A stretch of 64,000 bases of DNA from Microbacterium sp. (GCA_013823625.1 PNMM01000001.1:310001-374000), one strand, 5' to 3'; shown: positions 35,725 through 44,935, counted from the first letter of the stretch. The notes: generated by a model from the letters alone, not told the origin. Numbers and translations are program-made.

Positions 35725-36660
35725 ATGGCCGTCGTTACCATTCGCCAGCTGCTCGACAGCGGCGTGCACTTCGGGCACCAGACCCGCCGCTGGAACCCGA
35801 AAGTCAAGCGCTTTATCCTCACCGAGCGCAGCGGCATCCACATCATCGACCTGCAGCAGTCGCTCGCCTACATTGACAAGGCCTACGACTTCGTCACCGA
35901 GACGGTCGCCCACGGCGGCACGATTCTCTTCGTTGGCACCAAGAAGCAGGCGCAAGAGTCGATCGCCGAGCAGGCCACGCGCGTGGGCCAGCCCTACGTC
36001 AACCAGCGCTGGCTCGGTGGTCTGCTGACCAACTTCCAGACCGTGTCGAAGCGCCTCGCGCGCATGAAGGAGCTCGAAGAGCTCGACTTCGACGACACCA
36101 CCAAGGGCTTCACCAAGAAAGAGCTGCTGATCAAGAAGCGCGAGCTCGACAAGCTGCACAAGTCGCTCGGCGGTATCCGCAACCTCACGAAGACCCCGAG
36201 CGCCATGTGGGTCGTCGACCCCAAGCGCGAGCACCTCGCCATTGACGAGGCCAAGAAGCTCGGCATCCCCGTCATCGGCATCCTCGACACCAACGCCGAC
36301 CCCGACGAGCTGGCGTACCCGATCCCGGGCAACGACGACGCGATCCGTTCGGTGGCGCTGCTGACGCGCATCATCGCGGATGCTGCTGCCGAGGGTCTGA
36401 TCCGCAAGCACGCGAAGCCGGCCGCTGAGGGCAACGTCTCCGCCGTCGAGCCGCTCGCAGAGTGGGAGCGCGAACTGCTCGAGCAGGGCGCTGCTGCCGC
36501 TGAGGCTCCCGCCGCTGAGGCCCCCGTGGCCGAGGCTGCGGCCGAAGAGGCGCCCGCTGAGGCTGCTGCTGAGGTCGCCGCTGAAGAGCCCGCAAAGAAG
36601 GCCCCTGCCAAGAAGAAGCCCGCCGCCGAGGCTGACGCCCCGGCCGCTGAGACCGAGTAA
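35725..36660 (+). CDS. rpsB: 30S ribosomal protein S2 with Ala/Glu-rich tail
   Basis: S2 joins the 30S subunit late, near S1. The 311-residue protein has the S2 core: [63 protein letters not shown] and [15 protein letters not shown]. The last ~65 residues are an Ala/Glu/Pro-rich acidic extension ending in a Lys-rich patch ([10 protein letters not shown]), similar to the tail of S16 in this window. ATG 35725 has GAAGGAG upstream. tsf starts 10 bases downstream, the usual rpsB-tsf operon. Confidence 0.96.
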   Translation: MAVVTIRQLLDSGVHFGHQTRRWNPKVKRFILTERSGIHIIDLQQSLAYIDKAYDFVTETVAHGGTILFVGTKKQAQESIAEQATRVGQPYVNQRWLGGLLTNFQTVSKRLARMKELEELDFDDTTKGFTKKELLIKKRELDKLHKSLGGIRNLTKTPSAMWVVDPKREHLAIDEAKKLGIPVIGILDTNADPDELAYPIPGNDDAIRSVALLTRIIADAAAEGLIRKHAKPAAEGNVSAVEPLAEWERELLEQGAAAAEAPAAEAPVAEAAAEEAPAEAAAEVAAEEPAKKAPAKKKPAAEADAPAAETE

Positions 36661-36670
36661 GGACACCTCT

Positions 36671-37498
36671 ATGGCGAACGTCAGCCTGGAAGACATCAAG
36701 ACCCTGCGCGAGCGCCTCGGCACCGGCATGGTCGACACGAAGAACGCCCTGGTCGAGGCCGAGGGTGACCTCGAGAAGGCCACCGAGATCTTGCGTCTCA
36801 AGGGTGCCAAGGGCAATGCGAAGCGCGCCGACCGCTCGACGAGCGAAGGCCTCATCGCCGCGCACGAGGGTGCCGACGCCACGACGATGATCGAGCTCGC
36901 GTGCGAGACCGACTTCGTTGCCAAGGGCGAGAAGTTCGTTGCGCTCGGCGAGCGCGTGCTGGCGGCTGTTGTTGCCGCGGGCGCCGACTCGGTCGAAGCG
37001 GCCCTGGCCGCTTCGGTCGACGGCTCGACCGTTGCCGCGATCATCGACGAAGAGGCCGCCATCATCGGCGAGAAGTTCGAGCTGCGTCGCGTTGCTCGCA
37101 TCGCCGGTGCGAACTTCGCCGTGTACCTGCACCGCACCAACAAAGACCTGCCCCCGCAGGTTGGCGTGGTCGTGGCGTACGAGGGTTCTGACGCCGAGAC
37201 GGCGCGCAGCATTGCGCAGCACATCTCGTTCGCCGACCCGCAGTACCTCACGCGCGACGAGGTTCCGGCCGAAGCGGTCGAGACCGAGCGTCGCATCGTC
37301 GAAGAGATCTCGCGCAACGAGGGCAAGCCTGAGGCCGCCCTGCCGAAGATCGTCGAGGGTCGCGTGGGTGCCTTCTTCAAGCAGGTTGCCCTGCTCGAGC
37401 AGGACTACGCGCGTGACAACAAGCTCACGGTCGCGACGGTTCTCAAGGATGCCGGTTTGACCGTGACGGGCTTCGCCCGCTTCAAGGTCGGCGCCTAG
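36671..37498 (+). CDS. tsf: Translation elongation factor Ts
   Basis: EF-Ts exchanges GDP for GTP on EF-Tu. The 275-residue protein has the signature LREMTGxGM-like TLRERLGTGMVDTKNALVEAEGDLEKA at the N-terminus, the RADRSTSEGLIAAH and ACETDFVAKGEKF segments, and the two-part core domain. It is the second gene of the rpsB-tsf operon and ends just before a strong hairpin. Confidence 0.96.
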   Translation: MANVSLEDIKTLRERLGTGMVDTKNALVEAEGDLEKATEILRLKGAKGNAKRADRSTSEGLIAAHEGADATTMIELACETDFVAKGEKFVALGERVLAAVVAAGADSVEAALAASVDGSTVAAIIDEEAAIIGEKFELRRVARIAGANFAVYLHRTNKDLPPQVGVVVAYEGSDAETARSIAQHISFADPQYLTRDEVPAEAVETERRIVEEISRNEGKPEAALPKIVEGRVGAFFKQVALLEQDYARDNKLTVATVLKDAGLTVTGFARFKVGA

Positions 37499-37509
37499 TT
37501 TCACTCGTT

Positions 37510-37546
37510 CGAACGCCCCGGGTCTGGTTCAGGCCCGGGGCGTTCG
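37510..37546 (+). terminator. Strong hairpin terminator after tsf
   Basis: A 13-bp perfect inverted repeat (CGAACGCCCCGGG / CCCGGGGCGTTCG) with an 11-base loop, 12 bases after the tsf stop. It lies between convergent genes and could serve both. Confidence 0.8.
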
Positions 37547-37604
37547 TCGTTGGTGGGGCGTGTGGCGCTCGCCGTCTGCGCGTGAGCTGGCGCGAGCGCG
37601 TCGC

Positions 37605-38750
37605 TTACTCCCAAATGGTCAGCATGCCGTTGGCAAGAGCATCAACGTCGAGGTCTGTGCTGTTGCACAACAGGCTCATGACGGTCGAGCGGTCGGCCGA
37701 TACCCAGAACAGCGTCACGAAGCCTGCCCAGCCGCCGCTGTGGCCGAGATTGCCCTCGGGGTCGATGCCGATTCCGGCGCCGTACTGCCCTCCCGCTCCG
37801 TCATCCGCAGCGCCGTCGGTCATGGCCTGCACCGCCGGGTCGCTCGTGTCGGCGTAGATCGTGCCCCACTGGGCCAACTCAGTGGCCGTCGCGACGACCG
37901 ACCCGTCGCCGATTTGCAGCCACTCCACGCGCGACTCAGAGCCGCCCTCATACGAGAGGGCCACGTCGTCGGCCGTCGAGGCCGGTTCGAGCCTCATCTC
38001 GGTGTCGGGATACACCTCGCGGGCAAGAATCGTGGCGAAATCGGTGCCGCTCGCTTCTTCGGCGATCGACGCGAGCAGCACGTAGTTCGAGTTTGAATAC
38101 GAGAACCGATCCCCCGGTTCAAACTCAAGCTCAGTGCCCTCGATGACGTCGAGCGCGTCGCCCTGGTCGCTCACGTCGTCGAGCTCAAACCCGGCGTCGA
38201 AGAGCAGGTCGGTGTAGTCAGGTATCCCGCTCGTGTGCTGCAGCAAGTCGGTGATCGTGACCTCGTCGGCCCACGACGCTTCGAACTCGAGAACGTCGGC
38301 AACCGAGTCACTTGTCGAGAACAGGCCTGCTTCAGCGAGCCGCAGCACCGCGAGCCCCGTGAATTGCTTCGAGACGGATGCGATGTCGAAGCGCGTGGTG
38401 GCGTCAATGGGGCGCCCCGCGTCGACATCGGCGAGACCGGCTTCTCCCGCCCACACGAGTTCGTCGTCGATCACGACGGCGCTCGCGCACCCGGGGCCAT
38501 CGCTCGCGATCACGCGCGTCAACAGGGCATCGGACTGCGCCGCGCCGTCGGCGAGCGACGTTCGCGGCGTCGTGCCGGCGTCGAGGGGTGCGCACGCCGC
38601 CAGCAGCGTCGACAGCAAAGCCGCGGCGGCTGCTGCCGTCGCCGAACGGCGCACGCGAGCCGAGCCGCGTGCGTTCTGAGCGCCGCCTCTGTTGTCCGCA
38701 CGGTCGCCCGTGCCCGAACGGCCCGTGCCGGCTGCGCCTCCCCGGCTCAT
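37605..38750 (-). CDS. Lipoprotein serine hydrolase, beta-lactamase class C/DD-peptidase fold
   Basis: A 381-residue protein with the three class C/PBP-like motifs: SVSK (S125, K128), YSNSNY (Tyr base) and HSGGW replacing KTG. The N-terminus has a hydrophobic stretch and the lipobox LLAAC, with Cys53 as the predicted lipid anchor, after an unusually long Arg/Gly-rich leader of about 35 residues. Such proteins act as esterases, D-aminopeptidases or carboxypeptidases on the outer membrane face; the substrate is unknown. The start at 38750 overlaps the stop of the Clp-N gene by four bases (ATGA), so the two are co-translated. Confidence 0.87.
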   Translation of the reverse strand: MSRGGAAGTGRSGTGDRADNRGGAQNARGSARVRRSATAAAAAALLSTLLAACAPLDAGTTPRTSLADGAAQSDALLTRVIASDGPGCASAVVIDDELVWAGEAGLADVDAGRPIDATTRFDIASVSKQFTGLAVLRLAEAGLFSTSDSVADVLEFEASWADEVTITDLLQHTSGIPDYTDLLFDAGFELDDVSDQGDALDVIEGTELEFEPGDRFSYSNSNYVLLASIAEEASGTDFATILAREVYPDTEMRLEPASTADDVALSYEGGSESRVEWLQIGDGSVVATATELAQWGTIYADTSDPAVQAMTDGAADDGAGGQYGAGIGIDPEGNLGHSGGWAGFVTLFWVSADRSTVMSLLCNSTDLDVDALANGMLTIWE

Positions 38751-39223
38751 CGGGCTGCCTCTGCAGTCGCGGCGGCGATGAGCGCCTCGCGCTCGACGCC
38801 GAGGTGCGTGAGCACTCGCGCAGCCGTGCCGTGCTCGCGCTCGGCAAGCGCAATGAGCACGTGGGCAGAACGGAGTCCGGTGGGCGACCGGCGGGCGAGT
38901 GACTTGGCGCGCCGAAAGACGTCGCGCGTGCTGACGCGGCTGCGGTAGAGGCCGCGTGCACGCGGCAACGGCGCGTCGCTCGCAGAGTCGACGACGGAGG
39001 CAGCGGAGAGTGCGTCGGCGTGCACGGCGCGCAGGGCATCCCGTGCCGCCGGGGCCTCGAAGCCGAGGGCCGTGCGCGCCGAAGCGTCGTCGAGCAGCAG
39101 TAACGCGATGAGCAAGTGCTCGGCGCCGGGTTCGGGGTCGCCGAGGGCACGAGCTTCGTTCTCGGCGGTCGTGAGTAGATCGGCGATGAGCCGAATGTCG
39201 TGGCGGGCGGTGGCGAGGGGCAT
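38747..39223 (-). CDS. Clp N-terminal-domain protein (no ATPase)
   Basis: A 158-residue protein made of the two ClpA/ClpC-type N-terminal repeats: AEHLLIALLLLDDASARTALGF and GLRSAHVLIALAEREHGTAARVLTHLGV are the paired HLLxxLL motifs. There is no AAA+ domain, so it cannot unfold proteins; it is more like an adaptor or sensor. The next gene (serine hydrolase) overlaps by four bases, and a small HTH gene lies just upstream on the same strand, a pairing often seen in actinobacteria. Confidence 0.87.
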   Translation of the reverse strand: MPLATARHDIRLIADLLTTAENEARALGDPEPGAEHLLIALLLLDDASARTALGFEAPAARDALRAVHADALSAASVVDSASDAPLPRARGLYRSRVSTRDVFRRAKSLARRSPTGLRSAHVLIALAEREHGTAARVLTHLGVEREALIAAATAEAAR

Positions 39224-39310
39224 GAGAGTCCTTTCGGGGATGCTCGGCGGTCGTGGATGCGCGGGATGCGCGGCTGCGGGCGCGGGTGATGCGCGTGTGG
39301 TCGGGGAAGG

Positions 39311-39526
39311 TCAGTACGTCGAGCGACGCGAGGGAGCGAGTCGCTTGTGCGCCGCTTGCGCGGTCATGTCGAGGGCGTGGCCGATTTCGACCCACGTCCA
39401 CTGCGCCGCGAGCGCTCGATCGACGGCTTCGCGCTCGAGCGACGCGGCGCGACGTCGAAGAGCGATGACCGCCGCGAAGGCTTCGGCAGGGTCGTCGGGG
39501 GAGGGAATGCGGATGGTTTCGGGCAT
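39311..39526 (-). CDS. Small helix-turn-helix DNA-binding protein
   Basis: A 71-residue basic protein with an HTH near its C-terminus: LAAQWTWVEIGHALDMTAQAAHKRLA, the last helix resembling sigma-70-like or AsnC-like recognition helices. Two palindromes cover its start region and the sequence just upstream, so self-repression is likely. It is the first gene of a minus-strand group with the Clp-N protein and the serine hydrolase, and is divergent from pyrH. Confidence 0.8.
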   Translation of the reverse strand: MPETIRIPSPDDPAEAFAAVIALRRRAASLEREAVDRALAAQWTWVEIGHALDMTAQAAHKRLAPSRRSTY

Positions 39527-39529
39527 GCC

Positions 39530-39545
39530 ATCAACTTAGGTTGAT
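39530..39545. promoter_or_regulatory. Palindrome 1, probable operator of the HTH gene
   Basis: ATCAACTTAGGTTGAT, an imperfect dyad three bases upstream of the start codon of the small HTH gene. Related in sequence to the perfect palindrome 27 bp further on (centre to centre). Confidence 0.65.
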
Positions 39546-39557
39546 ACGCGCGATCTG

Positions 39558-39571
39558 TCAACTTAAGTTGA
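39558..39571. promoter_or_regulatory. Palindrome 2, probable operator of the HTH gene
   Basis: TCAACTTAAGTTGA, a perfect 14-bp dyad in the space between the HTH gene and pyrH. It shares TCAACTTA with palindrome 1, so a protein dimer could bind both. Confidence 0.7.
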
Positions 39572-39641
39572 TGTGACTCGGCGCGCGGGCGTCACGAAAC
39601 GCCCTACGCTGGAGACACCGCTAGACCAGAAGGAGCTCGCT

Positions 39642-40352
39642 GTGGCTGACAAGAAACGACGCGTCATGTTGAAGCTCTCGGGTGAAGCCTTCGGAGGCGG
39701 TTCTCTCGGTGTGAACCCCGACATCGTCAGCGGCATCGCCCGCGAGATCGCCGACGCGGCGGCCGACGTCGAGGTGGCGATCGTCGTCGGTGGCGGCAAC
39801 TTCTTCCGCGGCGCCGAGCTCAGCCAGCGCGGCATGGACCGCGGCCGCGCCGACTACATGGGCATGCTCGGCACCGTCATGAACGCGCTCGCGCTGCAAG
39901 ACTTTCTCGAGCAGGCCGGCGCGCAAGTGCGCGTGCAGTCGGCGATTCAAATGACACAGGTGGCCGAGCCCTACATTCCCCTGCGTGCTGAGCGCCACCT
40001 CGAGAAGGGCCGCGTCGTCATCTTCGGTGCGGGTGCCGGGCTGCCCTACTTCTCGACCGACACGGTGGCCGCGCAGCGTGCGCTCGAGATCGGCGCACTC
40101 GAAGTGCTCGTCGCCAAGAACGGCGTCGACGGCGTCTATAGCGACGACCCGCGCCGCAACCCCGACGCCCGCAAGCTCGACAGCATCACGTACCAAGAGG
40201 CGCTCGTTAAGGGCCTCAAGGTCGTCGACTCGACGGCGTTCTCGCTGTGCATGGACAACAGCATGCCGATGGTCGTCTTTGGCATGGAGCCCGGGGGAAA
40301 CATTGCCCGGGCAATCCGCGGCGAGCACATTGGAACGCGCGTCTCGAACTGA
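39642..40352 (+). CDS. pyrH: Uridylate kinase
   Basis: Phosphorylates UMP to UDP. The 236-residue amino-acid-kinase fold has [13 protein letters not shown] at the start (phosphate loop), [48 protein letters not shown] and [16 protein letters not shown] 39642 has AAGGAG upstream. In most actinobacteria it sits directly between tsf and frr; here about 2 kb of hydrolase and Clp-N genes and then a 2.2-kb pair separate them. Confidence 0.96.
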   Translation: MADKKRRVMLKLSGEAFGGGSLGVNPDIVSGIAREIADAAADVEVAIVVGGGNFFRGAELSQRGMDRGRADYMGMLGTVMNALALQDFLEQAGAQVRVQSAIQMTQVAEPYIPLRAERHLEKGRVVIFGAGAGLPYFSTDTVAAQRALEIGALEVLVAKNGVDGVYSDDPRRNPDARKLDSITYQEALVKGLKVVDSTAFSLCMDNSMPMVVFGMEPGGNIARAIRGEHIGTRVSN

Positions 40353-40429
40353 GCGAGCCGTTCGCCGGTTAGGTATGATCTAAGGGACGCGATCGCGTCG
40401 CCCGCCGACGACCTGCCGGGAGAGCATCC

Positions 40430-41686
40430 ATGACCGACGCCGTCACCATCGCCACGGGAGTGCCCGGAATCAGCGTGCGGCTCACGCCGACCGAGCGCTT
40501 CACCTTCGGGAGCTTCGTCGACTGCAACATGGCGACGGCCTGGGTGGGCGACCGTTTTCGCATTTTTCCGGGTAAGTATGGCGAAGACCCCGTGTGGGGG
40601 CAGGCCAACGAACTCAAGCACGCCGACGGTGCAACGGTGACCGAGGCCTTCTCGCGGCGCCCCGATGAGTTCGTCGAGCCGACCATGCCGCCCAACACTC
40701 CGCCGGGCGAGCCGGGCCTGCACGGCGCCGTGTGGTTCGAGACGGTGTACCAAGACGCGTCTGACGCGAGCGGGCGCACGCTCTACGCGCTGTATCACAA
40801 CGAGAACTACCCCGAGACGCTGCCGTTCGACCCCGCAACGGGAGAGGGGCTGCGCGCCGACGACTGGCCTCCCGGGCTCACGGGGCCCGAGTCGGTGCAG
40901 GCCGTGCCGCGCATCGGCATCATGAAGTCGACCGACGGGGGCCTGAGCTGGGCCAACCACGGCATTCTGCTCGAAGACCGCGATGAACGGATGATCCGAC
41001 TCCCGGTCAACCGCAACAACTGTTTTCCGGGCGGGGTCGGCGACCCGAGCGCTGTCGCCTCCGGCGACCACCTCTACGTCTTCTACGGCGAATACGCCTA
41101 CCCCGAGGCGTGGAGCGCCGACACGTGGGATCGCGAGACCGAGGCCGCGGCGCAGTGCGTGAGTGTGGCGCGCGTGCCGCTCGCCGCGCTCGACACCCCG
41201 AACGGCGCCGCGCGGCGCTGGAGCGGCACGGCTTTCGATGCGCCGTGGGACGGCGTGGGGCAGCCGATCGCGAGCCTGCGCATCCCGACCGCCGAGGGCG
41301 GTGGCGCCGTCTCGCAAGGCGATGATCTCTACTACTGGGGCCCCTCGGTCAGTTGGAATGAGCACCTGGAGTGCTGGGTCATGCTGCTCGGCCGCGTTGA
41401 CGGCAGCTTCTGGGTGGGCGACAGCCTGTTTCTCTCGATCAACCCGAACCGCGATCTGGGCGAGGGCGACAACGCCCAGCAGTGGTCGACGCCCGTGCGT
41501 ATCGTGCATCGCCCCGGCCACACGCTCTGGTACCCCTCGCTGCAGCCCACTGACTCACCAGAAGATCTTGAAGCGAAGCGCACGTGTTTGCGGCTCGGTC
41601 GCGAGGCGCGATTGTTCTTCAAAGACATGGCGGGCGACGAGCACGTCTACATCAGCGACTTCCGTGTGGAGTTCGTGCGCGACTGA
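40430..41686 (+). CDS. Uncharacterised protein, probable beta-propeller glycoside-hydrolase-like fold
   Basis: A 418-residue protein without signal peptide. It has an Asp-box-like MKSTDGGLSW (about residues 160-170) and repeated W/F/Y-rich beta strands such as HLYVFYGEYAYPEAW, DDLYYWGPSVSW and GRVDGSFWVGDSLFL, in keeping with a five-bladed propeller of the GH43/DUF4185 sort. I do not recognise a named family. Acidic residues that could be catalytic are common in these strands, but none can be assigned. It starts 77 bases after pyrH, with GGGAGAG before the ATG. Confidence 0.7.
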   Translation: MTDAVTIATGVPGISVRLTPTERFTFGSFVDCNMATAWVGDRFRIFPGKYGEDPVWGQANELKHADGATVTEAFSRRPDEFVEPTMPPNTPPGEPGLHGAVWFETVYQDASDASGRTLYALYHNENYPETLPFDPATGEGLRADDWPPGLTGPESVQAVPRIGIMKSTDGGLSWANHGILLEDRDERMIRLPVNRNNCFPGGVGDPSAVASGDHLYVFYGEYAYPEAWSADTWDRETEAAAQCVSVARVPLAALDTPNGAARRWSGTAFDAPWDGVGQPIASLRIPTAEGGGAVSQGDDLYYWGPSVSWNEHLECWVMLLGRVDGSFWVGDSLFLSINPNRDLGEGDNAQQWSTPVRIVHRPGHTLWYPSLQPTDSPEDLEAKRTCLRLGREARLFFKDMAGDEHVYISDFRVEFVRD

Positions 41687-41728
41687 GTGCCCAGTGGCGC
41701 GCGTGCCCGTCGACCCTAGGCTGAGCGG

Positions 41729-42601
41729 GTGACCGCCGCCCTGCTCATCGCGCTCGCCGCGATTGCGCACACCACCTGGAACCTCGCGCTCAAGCGCGCG
41801 GGAGCCAGCGGGCCGGCGTTCATCGCGCTCACGCTCGCGGTCGGCGTCGTGGTCTTCGCGCCGTTCGGCGTGCCGGCGCTCATCGCCCAGCCGCTCGACC
41901 TCGGTCAGGCCGGCGTGCTCGTGGTCGGCAGTGCGCTGCTGCAGGTGGCCTACTTTCTCGTGCTGCAGCGGGCCTATCGTCTCGCCGATGTCGGGGTGGT
42001 CTACCCACTCGCTCGCGGAACCGGGCCACTGCTGAGCGTCGTGGGTGCCGTGCTGTTGCTCGGCGAACGACCCGGCCTCGTGACGCTTGCGGGTGCGGCG
42101 CTCGTCGTTGCGGGCGTGGTCGTCATCGGCACGGCCGGCGCGCGCGCGAGCGAGGGCGCGGCGGGGGATTCTGCGCGGCGGTGGCGGGGCATCCGCTACG
42201 GGGCGGCCGTCGGCGTCATCATCGCGGCATACACGCTGTGGGATGCGGCCGCCGTCACGCGCGCCAACCTTGAGCCCGTGGGCTACTACTGGGCGAGCAT
42301 GGTCGTGCAGCTGGCCGTGCTGCTGCCACTCGCGGCGCGCGAGCGCGGCGCGCTCGCGCAAACAGCGCGAGAGCATCCCGTGGCCATCGCCATCGTGGGC
42401 ATTCTGTCTCCGCTCGCCTACGTCGCGGTGCTCGCCGCCTACCAACTCGCCCCGGTCTCGGTCGTGGCGCCCGCGCGCGAAGTGAGCGTCGTGCTCATCG
42501 CCCTCGCGGGGTGGCTGCTGTTGCGCGAGCCGCACCCTGCGCGGCGCATTCTGGGCAGCGTCATCGTGCTCGCGGGCATCGCACTGCTCGCGCTCGGCTG
42601 A
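41729..42601 (+). CDS. EamA/DMT-superfamily permease
   Basis: A 290-residue membrane protein with ten hydrophobic helices in two EamA repeats, each ending in a P/A/R-rich patch (YPLARGTGPLLS about residue 92, and APAREVSVVLIALAGWLLL about residue 250). Members export metabolites or take up small compounds; the substrate is unknown. The GTG start at 41729 follows the propeller gene by 42 bases and frr begins 45 bases after the stop. Confidence 0.9.
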   Translation: MTAALLIALAAIAHTTWNLALKRAGASGPAFIALTLAVGVVVFAPFGVPALIAQPLDLGQAGVLVVGSALLQVAYFLVLQRAYRLADVGVVYPLARGTGPLLSVVGAVLLLGERPGLVTLAGAALVVAGVVVIGTAGARASEGAAGDSARRWRGIRYGAAVGVIIAAYTLWDAAAVTRANLEPVGYYWASMVVQLAVLLPLAARERGALAQTAREHPVAIAIVGILSPLAYVAVLAAYQLAPVSVVAPAREVSVVLIALAGWLLLREPHPARRILGSVIVLAGIALLALG

Positions 42602-42646
42602 GCCCGCGCCTACTAGACTCGTGGGCGACCCACTGAAGGAGCCGCT

Positions 42647-43201
42647 GTGATCGCCGACGTTCTGGCTGAAGCCACTGACAAGATGACCAAGGCCGTCGAG
42701 GTCGCGAAAGAAGACTTCGCGACCGTGCGCACGGGCCGGGCCAACCCGCAGCTTTTTCAGAAGATCTTGGTTGAGTACTACGGCACGCCCACGCCGCTCG
42801 CGCAGCTCGCGAGCCTGCAGAACCCCGAGGCGCGCACGATTCTCATCACGCCCTACGACAAGAGCGCGCTGAAAGAGATCGAGAAGGCGATCGTGAACTT
42901 TCCGAACCTCGGGGCGAGCCCCAACAACGACGGCGAGATCATTCGCGTCACGATGCCCGAGCTGACCGAAGACCGCCGCAAAGAGTACGTCAAGATCGTC
43001 AAGCAGAAGGCCGAAGACTGCAAGGTCGCGATTCGCAACATTCGTCGCAAGGCGAAAGAAGACCTCGACAAGCTCAAGACCGAGGTGGGCGATGACGAAG
43101 TTGCGCGCGCCGAGAAAGAGCTTGAGGCCATCACCAAGCGCGCAACCGACGCGGCCGAAGAGGCGTTGAAGAAGAAGGAAGCCGAGCTGCTCGAGGTCTA
43201 G
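42647..43201 (+). CDS. frr: Ribosome recycling factor
   Basis: Splits post-termination ribosomes with EF-G. The 184-residue protein shows the family marks [53 protein letters not shown] and a C-terminal helix rich in KxE. GTG 42647 has AAGGAG upstream. cdsA starts directly after the stop codon (42-bp spacing absent, 0 bases), so they are co-transcribed. Confidence 0.96.
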   Translation: MIADVLAEATDKMTKAVEVAKEDFATVRTGRANPQLFQKILVEYYGTPTPLAQLASLQNPEARTILITPYDKSALKEIEKAIVNFPNLGASPNNDGEIIRVTMPELTEDRRKEYVKIVKQKAEDCKVAIRNIRRKAKEDLDKLKTEVGDDEVARAEKELEAITKRATDAAEEALKKKEAELLEV

Positions 43202-44209
43202 ATGCCCGAGACTCCTGAATCCGCATCGACCGCTCACGCGGCCGAACAGAAGCCTGCCCGCTCGGCGCGACGCTGGGGGCGTGGTGCTTCGGCGCGCGAT
43301 GAGGTTGAGGCGGCCATCCACGACATCGAAAACAAGGTGCACGACCTCGAGGCGAAAGCGCGCGAGATGGATGCCCGCATCGAGGCTCGCGCCGGTCGCA
43401 GTCTGACCAAGGCCATCTTCTTTGGCCTCGTGTTGGGGTTGGCGTTGCTGTTCAGCCTCATCGTGTTCAAACAGGTGTTCATGCTGTTTGCGGCTGCGCT
43501 CGTGGCGTTCACGGTCTACGAACTCGCGAGCGCGCTGCGGTTCGCGGGGCGTGACATTCCGCGCCTGCCCCTTGTCATCGCGTCAATCGGTGTTATTCCG
43601 CCGGCCTTCTACCTCGGGGCCCCCGGGCTCTGGTGGGCCTTCCTCGCGGGTGTCGCCTTCGTGAGCCTGTGGCGCATCATCGAGACCGTGCGGCCCGCCA
43701 TGCGGCAGCCAGGGGTTTCGCTGCGCACCGACCTCGCTGCGGGCATTTTCGTCTTGAGCTACGTGCCGCTGCTCGCCGGGTTCGCCGTCGTCATGACCGC
43801 GCAGCCGGGCGGCGAGTGGTGGGTGCTCGCGTACCTCATCGTCGTCATCGCGATCGACACGGGGGCCTACGCGTCGGGTGTGCTGTTCGGCAAGCACCCG
43901 ATGGCCCCGCGCATCAGCCCGAAGAAGACGTGGGAGGGCTTTGCGGGTTCAGTGGTAGCCGCAACCCTCGCGGCAATCTTGCTCGCTGTCTTCATGATCG
44001 GCACCGAGTGGTGGGTCGGGCTCATTCTCGCCCTCACGTTGGTCGGGGTCGCCACTCTCGGAGACTTGACCGAGTCGCTCATCAAGCGCGACCTGGGCAT
44101 CAAAGACATCTCGACCTGGCTTCCGGGTCACGGCGGGTTCCTCGATCGACTCGATTCGATGCTGCCGTCGACGATCGCCGCGTACGTCATTTTCACGTTT
44201 CTCGGCTGA
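43202..44209 (+). CDS. cdsA: Phosphatidate cytidylyltransferase
   Basis: Makes CDP-diacylglycerol, the precursor of membrane phospholipids. The 335-residue protein has a soluble N-terminal extension of about 70 residues (acidic and helical), then about eight transmembrane helices, and ends in the family signature GDLTESLIKRDLGIKDISTWLPGHGGFLDRLDSML. The start ATG follows the frr stop without a gap. Confidence 0.95.
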   Translation: MPETPESASTAHAAEQKPARSARRWGRGASARDEVEAAIHDIENKVHDLEAKAREMDARIEARAGRSLTKAIFFGLVLGLALLFSLIVFKQVFMLFAAALVAFTVYELASALRFAGRDIPRLPLVIASIGVIPPAFYLGAPGLWWAFLAGVAFVSLWRIIETVRPAMRQPGVSLRTDLAAGIFVLSYVPLLAGFAVVMTAQPGGEWWVLAYLIVVIAIDTGAYASGVLFGKHPMAPRISPKKTWEGFAGSVVAATLAAILLAVFMIGTEWWVGLILALTLVGVATLGDLTESLIKRDLGIKDISTWLPGHGGFLDRLDSMLPSTIAAYVIFTFLG

Positions 44210-44234
44210 GTTCTCGGCTGATTTCTCGGCCTGA
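44199..44234 (+). repeat. Three short tandem repeats at the cdsA 3' end
   Basis: TTCTCGGCTGA, TTCTCGGCTGA and TTCTCGGCCTGA occur at a 12-bp period over the stop codon of cdsA and the bases after it. Probably polymerase slippage. Confidence 0.7.
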
Positions 44235-44328
44235 CGGTGGAGCCGCGGGCTACCGACTGACGGCCAGTGCAGGGGCGTTGCTGCGCACCGTGGCGCCCGC
44301 CTCTCGGTGACTGCGGCAGAATGGTGCG

Positions 44329-44883
44329 GTGCCTTCGACTTTTCCTCTCGCCCGATCCGGCAAGCCTGGCTATGACGTCGACGAGGTCGATGCGTTTCTT
44401 GATCGTGCTCGCGAAGCCTTCTCGACCCCGGCCGGGGTCGACGCGAGTGTGACGAGCAACGAGATTCGTCACACCGCCTTTCGGGTCGTGCGCAAAGACG
44501 GCTATTCCGCTCGGCACGTCGATGCCGCCCTTGAGCGACTTGAAGAGGCCTTCGCCACGCGAGAGCGTGATCAGGCCATCGCACGGCAGGGTTCTGAGGC
44601 GTACTACGCCGAGGCGCGCGCGACGGCGCAAGAGATTCTCGACCGACTCGCTCGCCCTGAGGGCAAGAAGTTTCGCCGCGTGAGCCCGTTCACGCGGGGC
44701 TACCACCCCGCTGACGTCGACGCTTTCGCTGCGCGCGTTTCGCAGTATTTCGAGAGTGGTCGTGCCCTCCCGGTTGAATCGGTACGCACCATCGCATTTC
44801 GATCGCGCTATCGCGGGTACAACGAAACTCAGGTCGATCTGCTGCTCGATACCGTCGTCGGGCTCATGCTCGCGGTTCGCTAG
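44329..44883 (+). CDS. DivIVA-domain protein
   Basis: A 184-residue protein with four copies of the DivIVA-type GYDVDEVDxFL turn: SGKPGYDVDEVDAFLDRA, GYSARHVDAALERLEEAF, GYHPADVDAFAARV and YRGYNETQVDLLLDTVV, giving two pairs joined by a helical linker. DivIVA proteins bind curved membrane and other cell-pole proteins. It is a small, separate paralogue of Wag31. The GTG at 44329 is the only start. It sits after cdsA, about 120 bases on, where small DivIVA proteins are common in actinobacteria. Confidence 0.87.
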   Translation: MPSTFPLARSGKPGYDVDEVDAFLDRAREAFSTPAGVDASVTSNEIRHTAFRVVRKDGYSARHVDAALERLEEAFATRERDQAIARQGSEAYYAEARATAQEILDRLARPEGKKFRRVSPFTRGYHPADVDAFAARVSQYFESGRALPVESVRTIAFRSRYRGYNETQVDLLLDTVVGLMLAVR

Positions 44884-44935
44884 GCCAGTCGCCTCACGAC
44901 GGCCGTCGGGGGCCTTCGGGTAGGCTCTCTGAACT

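Noticed and set aside
40386-40399. Palindrome GACGCGATCGCGTC after pyrH
   Set aside because: No loop for a terminator, no matching copy and no regulator nearby; CG-rich palindromes of this size are expected by chance in this genome.
41555-43342. 595-codon minus-strand frame over the DMT permease and frr
   Set aside because: Antisense shadow; frr, the permease and the propeller gene all have better coding evidence on the plus strand.
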